Assembly (NCBI GenBank): GCA_014762755.1
Contig: JABURI010000244.1
Location: forward strand, 1-39,555
Direction: 5' to 3'
DNA from: Marinobacter sp.
Lineage (GTDB): Bacteria > Pseudomonadota > Gammaproteobacteria > Pseudomonadales > Oleiphilaceae
DNA length: 39,555 nucleotides
The notes under the pieces: generated by a model
The model's input: only the letters and a program-made list of their open reading frames with translations
Database searches by the model: none
What the model was told of the DNA's origin: nothing
Translations under genes and position numbers: made by a program
Part shown: positions 1 through 9,847 of the stretch, piece by piece
How the letters are laid out: every line of letters starts with the position of its first letter
Numbering within the stretch: position 1 is the stretch's first letter

Positions 1-494
1 TGCCCAATATCACGTTGGGTATCGCCCAGGCCGTCGGTGCGACCATCCTGGAAGGGGTGATTTCCACCACGCCCTGGGAGTGGACGATTCCGTATCAGCT
101 CGATTTCCCCCGTGGCCAGGAGTTTGTCGAAGCGTTTACGCAAGAGTACGGGGTCAGACCGACCTCTACCGCAGCCACCGCTTATGACATTGTCTACGAG
201 TACAAGAGTGCGGTTGAACGCGCTGGAACCACGGATACCCAGGCACTGATCAATGCACTGGAAGGGCATGAATACACCCTGCTGAAGGACCGTCAGCAGT
301 GGCGCACGTTCGACCACCAGAATCTGCAGACAGTCTATGTGGTACGCAGCAAGCCCCGGAATCAGGTGTTGAGCGACGAACTGCGCAGTGACTTCTTCGA
401 AGTAGTGGGATCACTTGAGGGCGAAAAAGCCGCGCAGACACTGGAGCAGTGGAAGGCTGAACGTGCGGCAGCTGGTAAGCCGCCGTATTTGTGA
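1..494 (+). CDS. ABC transporter substrate-binding protein, branched-chain amino acid type (C-terminal part)
   Basis: The reading frame is open from the window edge, so the start lies upstream and only about the last 163 residues are present. The text resembles the C-terminal lobe of periplasmic type-1 solute-binding proteins of Liv-type ABC transporters: a stretch with EYGVRP and AATAYDIVY, then a helix with LINALEG, and a tail with EQWKAER. Such proteins capture amino acids, or in catabolic loci aromatic or other organic acids, and deliver them to an inner-membrane permease. The permease and ATPase genes are not in the window. It is followed by a 138-nt gap and converges on a LysR gene. The ligand cannot be told from this fragment; an aromatic acid is possible from context only. 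Confidence 0.8.
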   Translation, partial: PNITLGIAQAVGATILEGVISTTPWEWTIPYQLDFPRGQEFVEAFTQEYGVRPTSTAATAYDIVYEYKSAVERAGTTDTQALINALEGHEYTLLKDRQQWRTFDHQNLQTVYVVRSKPRNQVLSDELRSDFFEVVGSLEGEKAAQTLEQWKAERAAAGKPPYL

Positions 495-518
495 CCCGCA
501 GGATCATCTCTGAAGAAT

Positions 519-545
519 GCCTCGCATTCTGCGGGGCGGTTTATT
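519..545 (+). terminator. Possible weak terminator hairpin after the ABC binding-protein gene
   Basis: A 7-bp GC-rich stem (GCCTCGC with GCGGGGC, one G-U pair) around a 5-nt loop is followed by GGTTTATT, 25 nt after the stop codon. The T-run is poor, so termination efficiency is doubtful. Confidence 0.4.
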
Positions 546-610
546 CCGGAGCTGGTGGGTTTGCCACCGGCCACACCAACATGTAGCTGTATGCGTCCAC
601 TGGGCTGGAT

Positions 611-624
611 GGCACGCTAGTGCC
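611..624. terminator. Small hairpin between convergent genes
   Basis: GGCAC, loop GCTA, GTGCC form a perfect 5-bp stem just before the end of the convergent LysR gene, followed on the plus strand by GGAATTTT. It may help stop plus-strand transcripts, but the stem is short. Confidence 0.25.
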
Positions 625-632
625 GGAATTTT

Positions 633-1559
633 CTATATATCCAGTTCAAATGTTTCGGTCTCTTGATCGAGACGTGCGATGGTTGTACTGATCAGGTCAC
701 GGACCTTGATTGTGTCGGGGCGTTCTTCTATTTCCGAATGGGACCAGAGCGCAATGTCTCTGCGAGTTCCCTGGAAATCCGCCACGTCAAGCATTTGTGC
801 TGGATCGAGTTCGCCGGTCATCAGCGCTAGCCTGGCCGGCAGACATACCAGAACATCGGTGGTTCTCAGCAGGTGAAACAGAGTCTGAATACTGCCGGTT
901 AACGCCATTCTGGCGGCCCGGTTACCTGTCAGGTTGTCCTGGCTATCGAGGAAGCCTGCGTGAGCACCGGCAATGATCCACTGCTGATTCGACAGAGTTT
1001 CACGCGTTATCGCTTTGTCAGAGCCCAGAAGCGCTGATTTTCTGCCTGCGAATATCCCTGCACGGTCCCGAAAAACAAGCTCGCGTTCAAGTTTGCGCTG
1101 AGGAACGGTGAGGTGTGCCGGGGCAACAAGAAAGTCGAGTTTGCCGCCCCGAAGTAAGTGGATCTGAGTAGCTGCGGAGCCCGTTCGAAGGTGGAAGACA
1201 AACTGCCTTTCTGTCAGCAAACTCCCGGTCATCTGATCCACCGTAGCGAACTCCCACAGAGGGTCGATGCCAACCCGGAATTCGTTGTGATATCCACTGC
1301 GCCACTGCCGGATGATCTCGTCGCCATGTTCGGCTTCCGCCAGAATTCGTTCGCCTAGTCGAGCCAGTCGAGCGCCGATCGGTGTGGGGATAACACCATG
1401 GCGGGTGCGTGTCAGAACGGAAGCACCGACTTTCATTTCAAGCTGTTTCATGCTTCGTGTCAGAGTCGGCTGAGTGATGTGCAATTGTTCACAAGCCCGG
1501 GTCAGGGAGCCCTGGTTAACGACAATGGCGAGTTGCTTCAGGAGGTTCGGATTAATCAT
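633..1559 (-). CDS. LysR family transcriptional regulator, divergent from the 3-hydroxybenzoate monooxygenase
   Basis: This 308-residue protein has the standard LysR layout: an N-terminal winged helix-turn-helix (about residues 3-62, with ACEQLHITQPTLTRSMKQLE as recognition region) and an effector-binding domain from about residue 90. Its start lies 106 nt from the start of the divergent 3-hydroxybenzoate 4-monooxygenase gene, the classical arrangement for a LysR activator and its target. The shared spacer contains AT-rich dyad symmetry. I infer that it controls that gene, probably with 3-hydroxybenzoate or protocatechuate as inducer; the ligand is not readable from sequence. The Comamonas mobA regulator is of the MarR type, so the regulator differs here. 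Confidence 0.85.
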   Translation of the reverse strand: MINPNLLKQLAIVVNQGSLTRACEQLHITQPTLTRSMKQLEMKVGASVLTRTRHGVIPTPIGARLARLGERILAEAEHGDEIIRQWRSGYHNEFRVGIDPLWEFATVDQMTGSLLTERQFVFHLRTGSAATQIHLLRGGKLDFLVAPAHLTVPQRKLERELVFRDRAGIFAGRKSALLGSDKAITRETLSNQQWIIAGAHAGFLDSQDNLTGNRAARMALTGSIQTLFHLLRTTDVLVCLPARLALMTGELDPAQMLDVADFQGTRRDIALWSHSEIEERPDTIKVRDLISTTIARLDQETETFELDI

Positions 1560-1665
1560 GCAAAAACTTTAAGTCTGACGATAAAAATCTATTTTTGCTG
1601 ATATCTGGAATTATTTAAAGTGTTCATTAGGTGACAACAACAAACAAACCTGAAGGAGCATTAGC
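1560..1665. promoter_or_regulatory. Divergent promoter region, LysR / 3-hydroxybenzoate monooxygenase
   Basis: This 106-nt AT-rich spacer must hold promoters for both genes. It contains a perfect dyad AAAAAT-CT-ATTTTT (1583-1596), a plausible LysR contact site. A good ribosome-binding site (AAGGAG, 9 nt before the ATG at 1666) precedes the monooxygenase gene. Confidence 0.5.
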
Positions 1666-3597
1666 ATGCAATTTCACATTGATGGTTTTCATCCTGGCGA
1701 TCCCCGCTTTTCTGACCCGCAGGATCGCGTAGTTCCCCCGCCTGTTAAGCGCCCACTGCCCGAACAGGTCGACGTGCTGATTGTTGGCTGCGGACCTGCT
1801 GGTCTGAATCTGGCCGCTCAGCTGTCCAAGTTCGCGGATATCAAAGTCGCCATTGTTGACCTGAAAGACGACCGTCTCCTGGTCGGACAGGCGGATGGTA
1901 TTGCCTGCCGTACAGTTGAAATGTTCCAGGCCTATGGTCTTGCCGATCAGATCATTCAAGAAGCCTATCAAGTCAATGAGGCCGCGTTCTGGAAGCCGGA
2001 TTCCGAAAAGCCGAACCAGATCGTGCGCAGCAGCAAGGTTCAGGACGTTGCTGACGACCTGTCCGAAATGCCTCATCTGATCATCAACCAGGCGCGGGTC
2101 CACGACCAGTTCCTCGATGTCATGCGTCAGGGTCCGGGCAAGATCGAGCCATATTATCAGCGCAAGCTGCTAAGTCTGGAAGTCAATCCGGTAGCCGATT
2201 ATCCGGTCACTGCCAAGATCGATCGCCTGGTGAACTTCTCCCAGTATTCCCAAGTGATCGAAACGGTCCAGGCGAAATACGTGGTTGGTTGTGACGGTGC
2301 CCGCTCCAGCGTCCGTAATGCGATCGGCAAGGAACTGGTGGGTGATGCTCTGAACCAGGCCTGGGGCGTTATGGACGTGCTCCTCAACACTGACTTCCCG
2401 GACATCCGCCTGAAGTCCCTGATCCACTCGAACAACGAAGGCAACATGCTGATCATTCCGCGTGAGGGTGGTTACATGGTGCGTCTGTATATTGAGCTGG
2501 ACAAGCTGAAGGAAAATGAGCGTGTTGCGCGTGATCAGATGACTCCGGAAGTGCTGATCGCCGCTGCCAATCGCATCATGCAACCATACACGCTGGATGT
2601 GAAGGAAGTGGCCTGGTGGAGCGTGTACGAAATCGGCCAGCGCATTACCACGGCATTTGACGACTCTGAAGACGGCCGTCCGGCTCGGGTATTCTTGGTC
2701 GGTGACGCTTGCCACACCCATAGCCCGAAAGCTGGCCAGGGTCTGAACACTTCAGTGATGGACACCTGGAATCTGGGGTGGAAACTGGCCCACGTCCTGA
2801 CTGGCCGCGCTGGCGAGGACATTCTTCAGACCTACTCCGATGAGCGACGTGAATACGGTCAGGCTCTGATCGACTTCGATCGCGAGTTCTCCCGCATGTT
2901 CAGTGCCAAGCCCAAAACGGCCGAGAACCCGGATGGTGTCGATCCGGCCGAATTCCAGCGTTACTTCCAGCTGTTCGGTGAATACACCGCAGGTGTTTCT
3001 ATCCAGTATCGGCCTTCCATCATGGTCAGCGATGGTAAACACCAGGAGCTGGCCACTGGTCTGACTGTTGGTAAACGTTTTCACTCTGCACCAGTTGTGC
3101 GTCAGGGTGATGCCAAGCCGATGCAGCTGGGCCACTGCCACACTGCCGACGGAGCCTATCGTGTATACGCCTTTGCCGGCAACGCGGAGCCGATGTCCAA
3201 CCAGTGCGGTGTGGAAGCACTTTGTGAATTCCTGGCCAACGATGCCAGCTCACCCCTGAAAAAGTACACGCCGGCTGATGCCGATCCGGACTCTGTGATC
3301 GACATTCGTGCGGTATTCCAGCAGCATCATCAGTCTGTTGAAACCAACACCCTGCATCCGGTACTGCGGCCTGAGAAAGGCAAGTATGGTTTGCGAGATT
3401 ATGAAAAGGTGTTCTGTGTCGACAACCGCCCGGAGTCCTCCGGTGGTGGCATGAACATCTACGATATGCGCGGTATCAACAAGGAAAGCGGCTGCCTTGT
3501 TGTTGTTCGGCCGGATCAGTACGTGGCTGACGTGTTGCCTCTGGATGATTATGAAGGCCTTGCGTCTTTCTTTGACAAGGTCCTAATCGACGCCTGA
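1666..3597 (+). CDS. mobA: 3-hydroxybenzoate 4-monooxygenase (FAD-dependent)
   Basis: The 643-residue flavoprotein belongs to the phenol-hydroxylase-like aromatic hydroxylases. The ADP-binding motif GCGPAG sits at residues 41-46, the second FAD motif with LVGDACHTHSP near residues 344-354, and the C-terminal part (about 440-640) matches the thioredoxin-fold dimerisation domain of this family. Size and architecture fit Comamonas testosteroni MobA (about 640 residues), which hydroxylates 3-hydroxybenzoate to protocatechuate using NADPH and O2. The neighbouring pobA and the protocatechuate 4,5-cleavage genes support that product. A related phenol 2-monooxygenase activity cannot be fully excluded. 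It is a single-gene unit, closed by a strong terminator. The symbol clashes with the molybdopterin mobA later in the window. Confidence 0.82.
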   Translation: MQFHIDGFHPGDPRFSDPQDRVVPPPVKRPLPEQVDVLIVGCGPAGLNLAAQLSKFADIKVAIVDLKDDRLLVGQADGIACRTVEMFQAYGLADQIIQEAYQVNEAAFWKPDSEKPNQIVRSSKVQDVADDLSEMPHLIINQARVHDQFLDVMRQGPGKIEPYYQRKLLSLEVNPVADYPVTAKIDRLVNFSQYSQVIETVQAKYVVGCDGARSSVRNAIGKELVGDALNQAWGVMDVLLNTDFPDIRLKSLIHSNNEGNMLIIPREGGYMVRLYIELDKLKENERVARDQMTPEVLIAAANRIMQPYTLDVKEVAWWSVYEIGQRITTAFDDSEDGRPARVFLVGDACHTHSPKAGQGLNTSVMDTWNLGWKLAHVLTGRAGEDILQTYSDERREYGQALIDFDREFSRMFSAKPKTAENPDGVDPAEFQRYFQLFGEYTAGVSIQYRPSIMVSDGKHQELATGLTVGKRFHSAPVVRQGDAKPMQLGHCHTADGAYRVYAFAGNAEPMSNQCGVEALCEFLANDASSPLKKYTPADADPDSVIDIRAVFQQHHQSVETNTLHPVLRPEKGKYGLRDYEKVFCVDNRPESSGGGMNIYDMRGINKESGCLVVVRPDQYVADVLPLDDYEGLASFFDKVLIDA

Positions 3598-3610
3598 GGA
3601 CATTCGACGC

Positions 3611-3648
3611 AAAAAAGGGGGCCACACAGGATGTGTGGCCCCCTTTTT
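3611..3648. terminator. Strong bidirectional intrinsic terminator
   Basis: A perfect 12-bp GC-rich stem (3617-3628 with 3632-3643) has a GGA loop. It is flanked by six A residues on the left and five T residues on the right, so it presents a T-run to transcripts from both strands. It sits between the convergent 3-hydroxybenzoate monooxygenase gene and pobA and probably serves both. Confidence 0.92.
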
Positions 3649-3675
3649 ATTGTGGAAAAGCCTCCCGAAGCGGAA

Positions 3676-4947
<1,272 letters not shown>

Positions 4948-5045
4948 TCATCATTGCTGAGGGTCCCCTTTCGATGAATGGAGGAATGAAACTCAGGCTG
5001 GTACTTTTTCGACGCTCTGGGACGCAGGTTGGACAGCGACCTGTT

Positions 5046-5984
5046 TCAGGTCAGGAGGACTAGCAATGCGGTGAGTGAGAGGAAGGAGAACACGGTGGTC
5101 AACAGCAGAGTGCTCGCGCACAATCGTCCGACTCCGTAGTTGCTGCCAATAATTGGGAAGACACTGAGCATCGGCATAGCGGAGAGCAGCATCATTGATA
5201 ACCGGAGTTCCGGGCTCAACCCCGGAGCCAGCATCAGAAGTAAGAACACCAGGAGAGGGTGAAGGATCAATTTGCCGACCAGAACGGTGCTAATGCTTGC
5301 CAGATCCCCGCGGACGGGGTTGCCAACCAGGGTTCCCCCAATGGTAAACAGAGCGACTGCTACCGAAGCCCCCGCCAACATATCGAGGCTTTTCTTCACG
5401 GCTCCGGTCAGGCTGAAGTCCATCAGAGAGAACACCATACCGGCTGCGATGGCTAGCAAGAGGGGGTTGCGAATCAGTCGATGGACGATGGCCAGCCCTT
5501 GGGCCACAGCGCTGACGTCGGCGCTTCGGTCCCGGATGCCATATTCGATGATGGCCAGAGCTATCGGCATGATCAGAATGTTTTCAACCATCAAGGACAT
5601 TGCAAAGGCCTGTGCCGGAGGCTCACCGAACACCTGCAAGAGTACTGGAAAGCCGATGAATGCGCTGTTAGACATCGACATGCCCAGGCCCATTACACCA
5701 CTGGTGGCCAGTGGCTGGCCCCAGACCGTGTAGCTGAAAGTCAGGCCGAGGAGCAGGGTCAGTAGGGAGGAGACGCCATAGACTGCCAGGTAGACGGGTT
5801 CTATTAAGGTGCCGAACTCCATGGTGGAAATGGTGGAGAAGATCAGAGCGGGGAGGCTGAAGTGCAACACGAAGCGTCCCATGCCGGGCAGAGAGGCTTG
5901 TGGAATGACGCTGCCTTTGACCGCAAGGTAGCCAACGCCGATCAGCAAGAAAATCGGTCCGGTTATGGAGAGGACGTCTGTCAT
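5046..5984 (-). CDS. AEC (auxin efflux carrier) family membrane transporter
   Basis: The start is taken at ATG 5984, which begins one nucleotide after the TGA of the upstream AraC gene (TGA-C-ATG); this gives 312 residues and suggests translational coupling. The protein is highly hydrophobic with about ten predicted membrane segments. It shows the two-halved AEC pattern, including a first segment with GPIFLLIGVGYLAVK and a middle segment with MSNSAFIGFPVL. AEC proteins carry organic anions such as malate, malonate or auxin-like aromatic acids across the inner membrane. Its position between the AraC gene and pobA suggests movement of 4-hydroxybenzoate or a related aromatic acid, which is inference; the direction is unknown. 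A 149-nt gap separates it from pobA, so pobA may also have its own promoter. Confidence 0.85.
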   Translation of the reverse strand: MTDVLSITGPIFLLIGVGYLAVKGSVIPQASLPGMGRFVLHFSLPALIFSTISTMEFGTLIEPVYLAVYGVSSLLTLLLGLTFSYTVWGQPLATSGVMGLGMSMSNSAFIGFPVLLQVFGEPPAQAFAMSLMVENILIMPIALAIIEYGIRDRSADVSAVAQGLAIVHRLIRNPLLLAIAAGMVFSLMDFSLTGAVKKSLDMLAGASVAVALFTIGGTLVGNPVRGDLASISTVLVGKLILHPLLVFLLLMLAPGLSPELRLSMMLLSAMPMLSVFPIIGSNYGVGRLCASTLLLTTVFSFLSLTALLVLLT

Positions 5985-5985
5985 G

Positions 5986-6888
5986 TCAGGCTTGTTCCCG
6001 GTGTTCGCGAAAAGCTGAGGGAGCGGTGCCCACGCGCCGTTTGAAGAATCGTGAGAAATACGCGGGGTCTGCAAACCCGAGTTCATAGGCAATCAGGGAA
6101 ATGGGCGCGGAAGAATAGATCAGCATGCGTTGGGCTTCCAGCGCGAGACGATCCTGAATCAGGTCGCCGACACTTTTGCCGGAAATCGCCTTGCAGGCCC
6201 GGTTCAGGCCGATCGGTGTTGTGCAGAGTTCGTCCGCATAAAACTGGCAGGTTTTATGCGCACGATAGTACTTTTCGATCAGACTGCACAGTTTCTGATA
6301 ACGCTGGCCGTAATGGTCTGTCGAGCGTTGATCTTCCGGAGTCCGGAGAACGCGGCCGAGCTTGATCAACATGGAAAACAGAAGGTATTCAAGCAACTGT
6401 TGTTTGCCTGGCTCATTCTGGCGGTATTCATCAACCAACCGGGCAATGGTTTGATCCAGGAACATCTGGTCTTTCGGGAAGCCCTCGAGATCAATCACCT
6501 GGGGCGATTGCATCAGCTCGTCGTGCATGGTTGAACAGCGACTGATCTGGTCTTCGGCGAGCATCACCCTGGAAACAGTAATGACGTAGCCCAGAGTGAT
6601 GTCTTTCTCAAAATCGAATCCATGAACGACCGAAGGAGGGATGGTAAACAGGCATGGGCCTTCGGTGTGATATTCCCGATCATCCACCCTGGCCAGCACG
6701 CCACCGCTGCGGACATACACCAGTTGGAACATCCGGGGGTGTGAGTGAGCTCCGATTTGCCAGCTGAAAAGCCGGGCACGGGACTTGATGTCCTCAATGT
6801 GGAAGAACTCAGGATCGTTGGATGATGGTTCTTCCCTGTATAGGGCATATGTTGATATCCGCGCCCTCTTGTCTTTAGAAAGAAGCAT
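5986..6888 (-). CDS. AraC family transcriptional regulator, likely activator of pobA
   Basis: This 300-residue protein has an N-terminal cupin-like sensing domain (histidine-containing IGAHSHPRMFQLVYV near residues 45-59, IPPSVVHGFDFE further on) and a C-terminal AraC double helix-turn-helix (about 200-297), ending in the usual LGFADPAYFSRFFKRRVG signature. AraC-type regulators that activate pobA in response to 4-hydroxybenzoate are known as PobR or PobC in pseudomonads and Azotobacter. The gene lies directly upstream of the AEC carrier and pobA on the same strand, so that role is likely. The stop codon is one nucleotide from the AEC start. No strong ribosome-binding site is visible before its ATG. 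Confidence 0.85.
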   Translation of the reverse strand: MLLSKDKRARISTYALYREEPSSNDPEFFHIEDIKSRARLFSWQIGAHSHPRMFQLVYVRSGGVLARVDDREYHTEGPCLFTIPPSVVHGFDFEKDITLGYVITVSRVMLAEDQISRCSTMHDELMQSPQVIDLEGFPKDQMFLDQTIARLVDEYRQNEPGKQQLLEYLLFSMLIKLGRVLRTPEDQRSTDHYGQRYQKLCSLIEKYYRAHKTCQFYADELCTTPIGLNRACKAISGKSVGDLIQDRLALEAQRMLIYSSAPISLIAYELGFADPAYFSRFFKRRVGTAPSAFREHREQA

Positions 6889-6926
6889 GTATTTCCGGCC
6901 TCATGTTGTTATTCCGGAGGAGACCA

Positions 6927-6961
6927 GAGCCGGGATTCCCCGGAAGAGGGAATCCCGGCTC
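6927..6961 (-). terminator. Perfect 14-bp hairpin after dctM
   Basis: An exact 14-bp inverted repeat (6927-6940 with 6948-6961) with a 7-nt loop lies 10 nt after the dctM stop and 39 nt before the AraC start on the same strand. There is no T-run, so it could attenuate transcription or stabilise mRNA 3' ends rather than terminate cleanly. Confidence 0.6.
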
Positions 6962-6970
6962 GCGCTGCTG

Positions 6971-8257
6971 TCAGAGCAGACCCAATGTCAGGACCGGGAA
7001 AGCAATGATTAGAGCAAGCCGGACCAGATCTGAAAGCACGAACGGGAAGACGCCGCGAAAGATCGTGGCGATCGAGATGTCATGGGTGAAGGCCTTGATC
7101 ACGAATACGTTCATGCCCACAGGCGGAGTGATCATGCCCAATTCAACGGTAATAACTGCCACGACACCGAACCAGACCGGGTCAAAGCCGGCTGCCTGGA
7201 TCAGGGGGAAAACGACAGGCACGGTCAGTAGCAACATGGCGATACTGTCCATTACGCAGCCGAGGAGCATGAAGAGCAGCAGAACTGACAGCAGCACCAG
7301 GTAAGGTGGCAGATTCATGGAGTTTACGAAATCCACCAGTTCAAAGGAGATCCTCGAGACACTAAGGAAGAAACCGAATATCTCGGCCCCCATGATCATG
7401 AAGAAAATCATGGACGAAGTGATCAGGGTTTCTTTCAATGCAGCAAAGAAACCTTCCAGTCGCATGCCTCGTTTGACGGCGAAGATCAGGGTACAGAAGG
7501 CGCCTACCGCAGCCCCCTCGGTGGGGGTGAAAAAGCCCAGGTAGATCCCGCCAATGATGATCACGAAGACGCCGGTGAACGGCAGCAGACCGCCAAGGCC
7601 GATGAACTTCTCTTTCAGCGTTGTCGGCTCGCCCTTTCTGGCCAGACCGGGTTTAAGTTTGACCAGAATGACCACGGTCAGGGCATACAGCACCAGACCC
7701 ATAACGCCGGGAATGAGACCCGCCATGAACATGTCACCAACGGACTGTTCCGTGATCAGTGCATACAGCAGCAGGGCAATGGAGGGAGGAATGATGATGC
7801 CGAGCGTGCCGCCGGCAGCCAGAGTGCCGGTGGCCAGGGACGAAGCATAGCCATGCTTGCGCATTTCCGGCAGAGCCACGCGGGACATGCTCGCTGCCGT
7901 AGCGACAGAGGAGCCGGAAATGGCCGAGAAAATCCCGCAGGAAAGCAGCGAAGCCAGAGAAATACCCGCCGGCCAGGAGCCGAAAAGAGTCCTGGCGCCC
8001 TGGAAGAGTTGATCTGACATCTTTGATTTCGATGCCAGAACCCCCATCAGGATGAACATCGGGATCGGGGTGAAGTTGTAATTGGTGAGAACCTCGAAAG
8101 GTCCGTTTTCAATAATCGCCAGAGCCGGATCAAAGGCCACGATCAGTGTAAAGCCGATAAAACCGGCCGCCGCCATCGCCAGAGCGATGGGGATGCGAAC
8201 GGCCATCAACAGCAGCATCAGGCCGATGCAGCTGAAACCTATGGCTGCAGAGCTCAT
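6971..8257 (-). CDS. dctM: TRAP transporter large permease subunit
   Basis: The 428-residue, highly hydrophobic protein matches the DctM family of about 12 transmembrane helices, which forms the ion-coupled translocation pathway of TRAP transporters. Recognisable family text includes GLIPGVMGLVLY in the middle, GIYLGFFTPTEGAAVGAF (which carries the PTEGA motif), and ITPPVGMNVFVI near the C-terminus. Its ATG overlaps the dctQ stop by 4 nt (ATGA), the usual coupling for these genes. It is the last gene of the ligC-AKR-dctPQM operon, so the transporter probably takes up an aromatic acid used by the island. Confidence 0.95.
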   Translation of the reverse strand: MSSAAIGFSCIGLMLLLMAVRIPIALAMAAAGFIGFTLIVAFDPALAIIENGPFEVLTNYNFTPIPMFILMGVLASKSKMSDQLFQGARTLFGSWPAGISLASLLSCGIFSAISGSSVATAASMSRVALPEMRKHGYASSLATGTLAAGGTLGIIIPPSIALLLYALITEQSVGDMFMAGLIPGVMGLVLYALTVVILVKLKPGLARKGEPTTLKEKFIGLGGLLPFTGVFVIIIGGIYLGFFTPTEGAAVGAFCTLIFAVKRGMRLEGFFAALKETLITSSMIFFMIMGAEIFGFFLSVSRISFELVDFVNSMNLPPYLVLLSVLLLFMLLGCVMDSIAMLLLTVPVVFPLIQAAGFDPVWFGVVAVITVELGMITPPVGMNVFVIKAFTHDISIATIFRGVFPFVLSDLVRLALIIAFPVLTLGLL

Positions 8258-8766
8258 GATTTATACCCCATTGCTTTACGGGTTTTTCTGACCGCCACCA
8301 CTAGGGAGCGCAAGCACAGCATGCCGGTGCCGGCCAGAGTCGCGGCGTAGATAAAGGACATGGGCATACTCAGATCCTGGGTCGTCTCACCGGTGAGCTG
8401 GGCGTGGCCAATTGAGCCCCAGAACCGATAGCTCATGGCCAGTGCCAGCAGGAAGTAGCCGAGAAAGCAGACTGCCTGAAGAGCCGCAACAGCCCGCTCG
8501 GAGAGATTGTGGGTAAACAGGTCCACGACAACCTGTGACCGGTCAACATTCCAGGGCAGGGCATAGATAATCGCGAAGAGAAGAGCAAAGCGGACGAGTT
8601 CGATCGCACCTGTGAAGGTGAGATCGACTCCGCCGTCCGAAAGCCCGAAGATTGTCCGGGTCAACACCTCGGCCAGTACAATGAACATCATAGCGGTAAG
8701 CATGAAACCGCTGATCAGCAACATGGCCCGGCTGATGGCATCTATAATGCTCGCAAATCGAGACAT
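8254..8766 (-). CDS. dctQ: TRAP transporter small permease subunit
   Basis: This is the small four-helix membrane subunit of the tripartite TRAP transporter, which pairs with DctM. The ATG at 8766 is chosen because it follows a GGGAG ribosome-binding site and leaves 17 nt after dctP; an upstream in-frame ATG at 8799 would overlap dctP. The resulting protein of 170 residues begins MSRFASIIDA and has hydrophobic segments at both ends and a central IELVRFALLFAIIYALPW, typical of DctQ. The C-terminus overlaps the dctM start by 4 nt. Confidence 0.9.
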   Translation of the reverse strand: MSRFASIIDAISRAMLLISGFMLTAMMFIVLAEVLTRTIFGLSDGGVDLTFTGAIELVRFALLFAIIYALPWNVDRSQVVVDLFTHNLSERAVAALQAVCFLGYFLLALAMSYRFWGSIGHAQLTGETTQDLSMPMSFIYAATLAGTGMLCLRSLVVAVRKTRKAMGYKS

Positions 8767-8783
8767 GACGGCTCCCGGGGCAG

Positions 8784-9809
8784 TTAAGACTGCTGACACT
8801 CGTCAGAGAGCTCAACGGCACGCTGATACACGTCGCGTGCCGGCAATCCCTGGTCTTCGAGCTTCTGCAGATAATTTTCGATGGTCGAGTCCAAAACCGG
8901 CTTCCAGGCCTCGTTCTCGGTCGCGTTCTCCAGTGTGATGATTTCGTGACCTGCCTCGACGGCGTCTTTACGGCCCAGGGCATCGACCTTGTCGAACGTC
9001 TCGCCCGCGGATCTTGCATTCTCCATGCCGGAGTTCTGATCAATGATCTGCTGGAGATCTTCTGGCATGCTGTTGTAAACCTGTTTGTTCATGGTCACCA
9101 CGAAAGACAGACTATACAGGCCGATTTCTGTGTGGTGGTTCGCCAACTCATTGATACGGAAAGAGTGTACGCCCTCCCAAGGCAATGCGACGCCGTCAAT
9201 CACGCCGCGTTGCATGGACTGGTAGGATTCCGGAGCCGGCATGCCGACCGGAGCGGCTCCTAACTCTTCCAGGAGGGAGGCCACCACCTGGGTTGGACGA
9301 CGGATACGCAGGCCTTCCAGGTCAGACGGCTTGCGAATGGGTGTCTCCATAGTGTGGAGGTGGCCCTGGCCGTGTGTGAACAGGAATACCGGATGGGTAT
9401 CAGAGTATTCTTCGGTAATCAGCTTTTCATCGTACAGGCCCTGAATGACACAGGAACCTTGCTCGGCGGTTTTGACAATGCCCGGCAGCTCAACGATCTG
9501 AGTTAGCGGGAAGCGGTTGGCGGTGTATCCCTGTACGGTTGCGGTGACGTCGGCAATCCGATTGATGACGGCCTCATACTGTGCCGGGGGCTTGGACAGG
9601 GTCCCGCCGGGGTAGAGTTCCACCTCGATCCGACCGTCGGAATCCGCCTCGATCTGGTTTGCCCAGCTCTGGAAGACTTCCTTGTGGATCGGGGAAACGG
9701 CAGGCCAGAAGTGGGCGAACCGCAGTGTGTAGTCAGCAGCCTGGGCCGCCGTGGATAGCGCCATCGTGGCGGTAATTGCAGCAACAGAGTTCATCAGTTT
9801 TGTTTTCAT
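8784..9809 (-). CDS. dctP: TRAP transporter periplasmic solute-binding protein
   Basis: The 341-residue protein starts with a Sec signal peptide (basic MKTK, hydrophobic core, AQA cleavage site near residue 24). The mature part begins ADYTLRFAHFWP, the usual first strand of DctP proteins. The conserved LEGLRIRRPTQV region contains the arginine that in DctP proteins typically pairs with a substrate carboxylate. The protein binds an organic acid in the periplasm and hands it to DctQM. Its place behind ligC suggests protocatechuate, a hydroxybenzoate or gallate as ligand; this is inferred from context, not readable from the pocket. Confidence 0.93.
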   Translation of the reverse strand: MKTKLMNSVAAITATMALSTAAQAADYTLRFAHFWPAVSPIHKEVFQSWANQIEADSDGRIEVELYPGGTLSKPPAQYEAVINRIADVTATVQGYTANRFPLTQIVELPGIVKTAEQGSCVIQGLYDEKLITEEYSDTHPVFLFTHGQGHLHTMETPIRKPSDLEGLRIRRPTQVVASLLEELGAAPVGMPAPESYQSMQRGVIDGVALPWEGVHSFRINELANHHTEIGLYSLSFVVTMNKQVYNSMPEDLQQIIDQNSGMENARSAGETFDKVDALGRKDAVEAGHEIITLENATENEAWKPVLDSTIENYLQKLEDQGLPARDVYQRAVELSDECQQS

Positions 9810-9847
9810 TGTGTCGACCTCTTCGGTGTCGTTGTAATCGGCCCGCC

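Noticed and set aside
6051-6365. Plus-strand frame antisense to the AraC gene
   Set aside because: The minus strand encodes a complete AraC protein with the expected C-terminal signature; this frame is its shadow.
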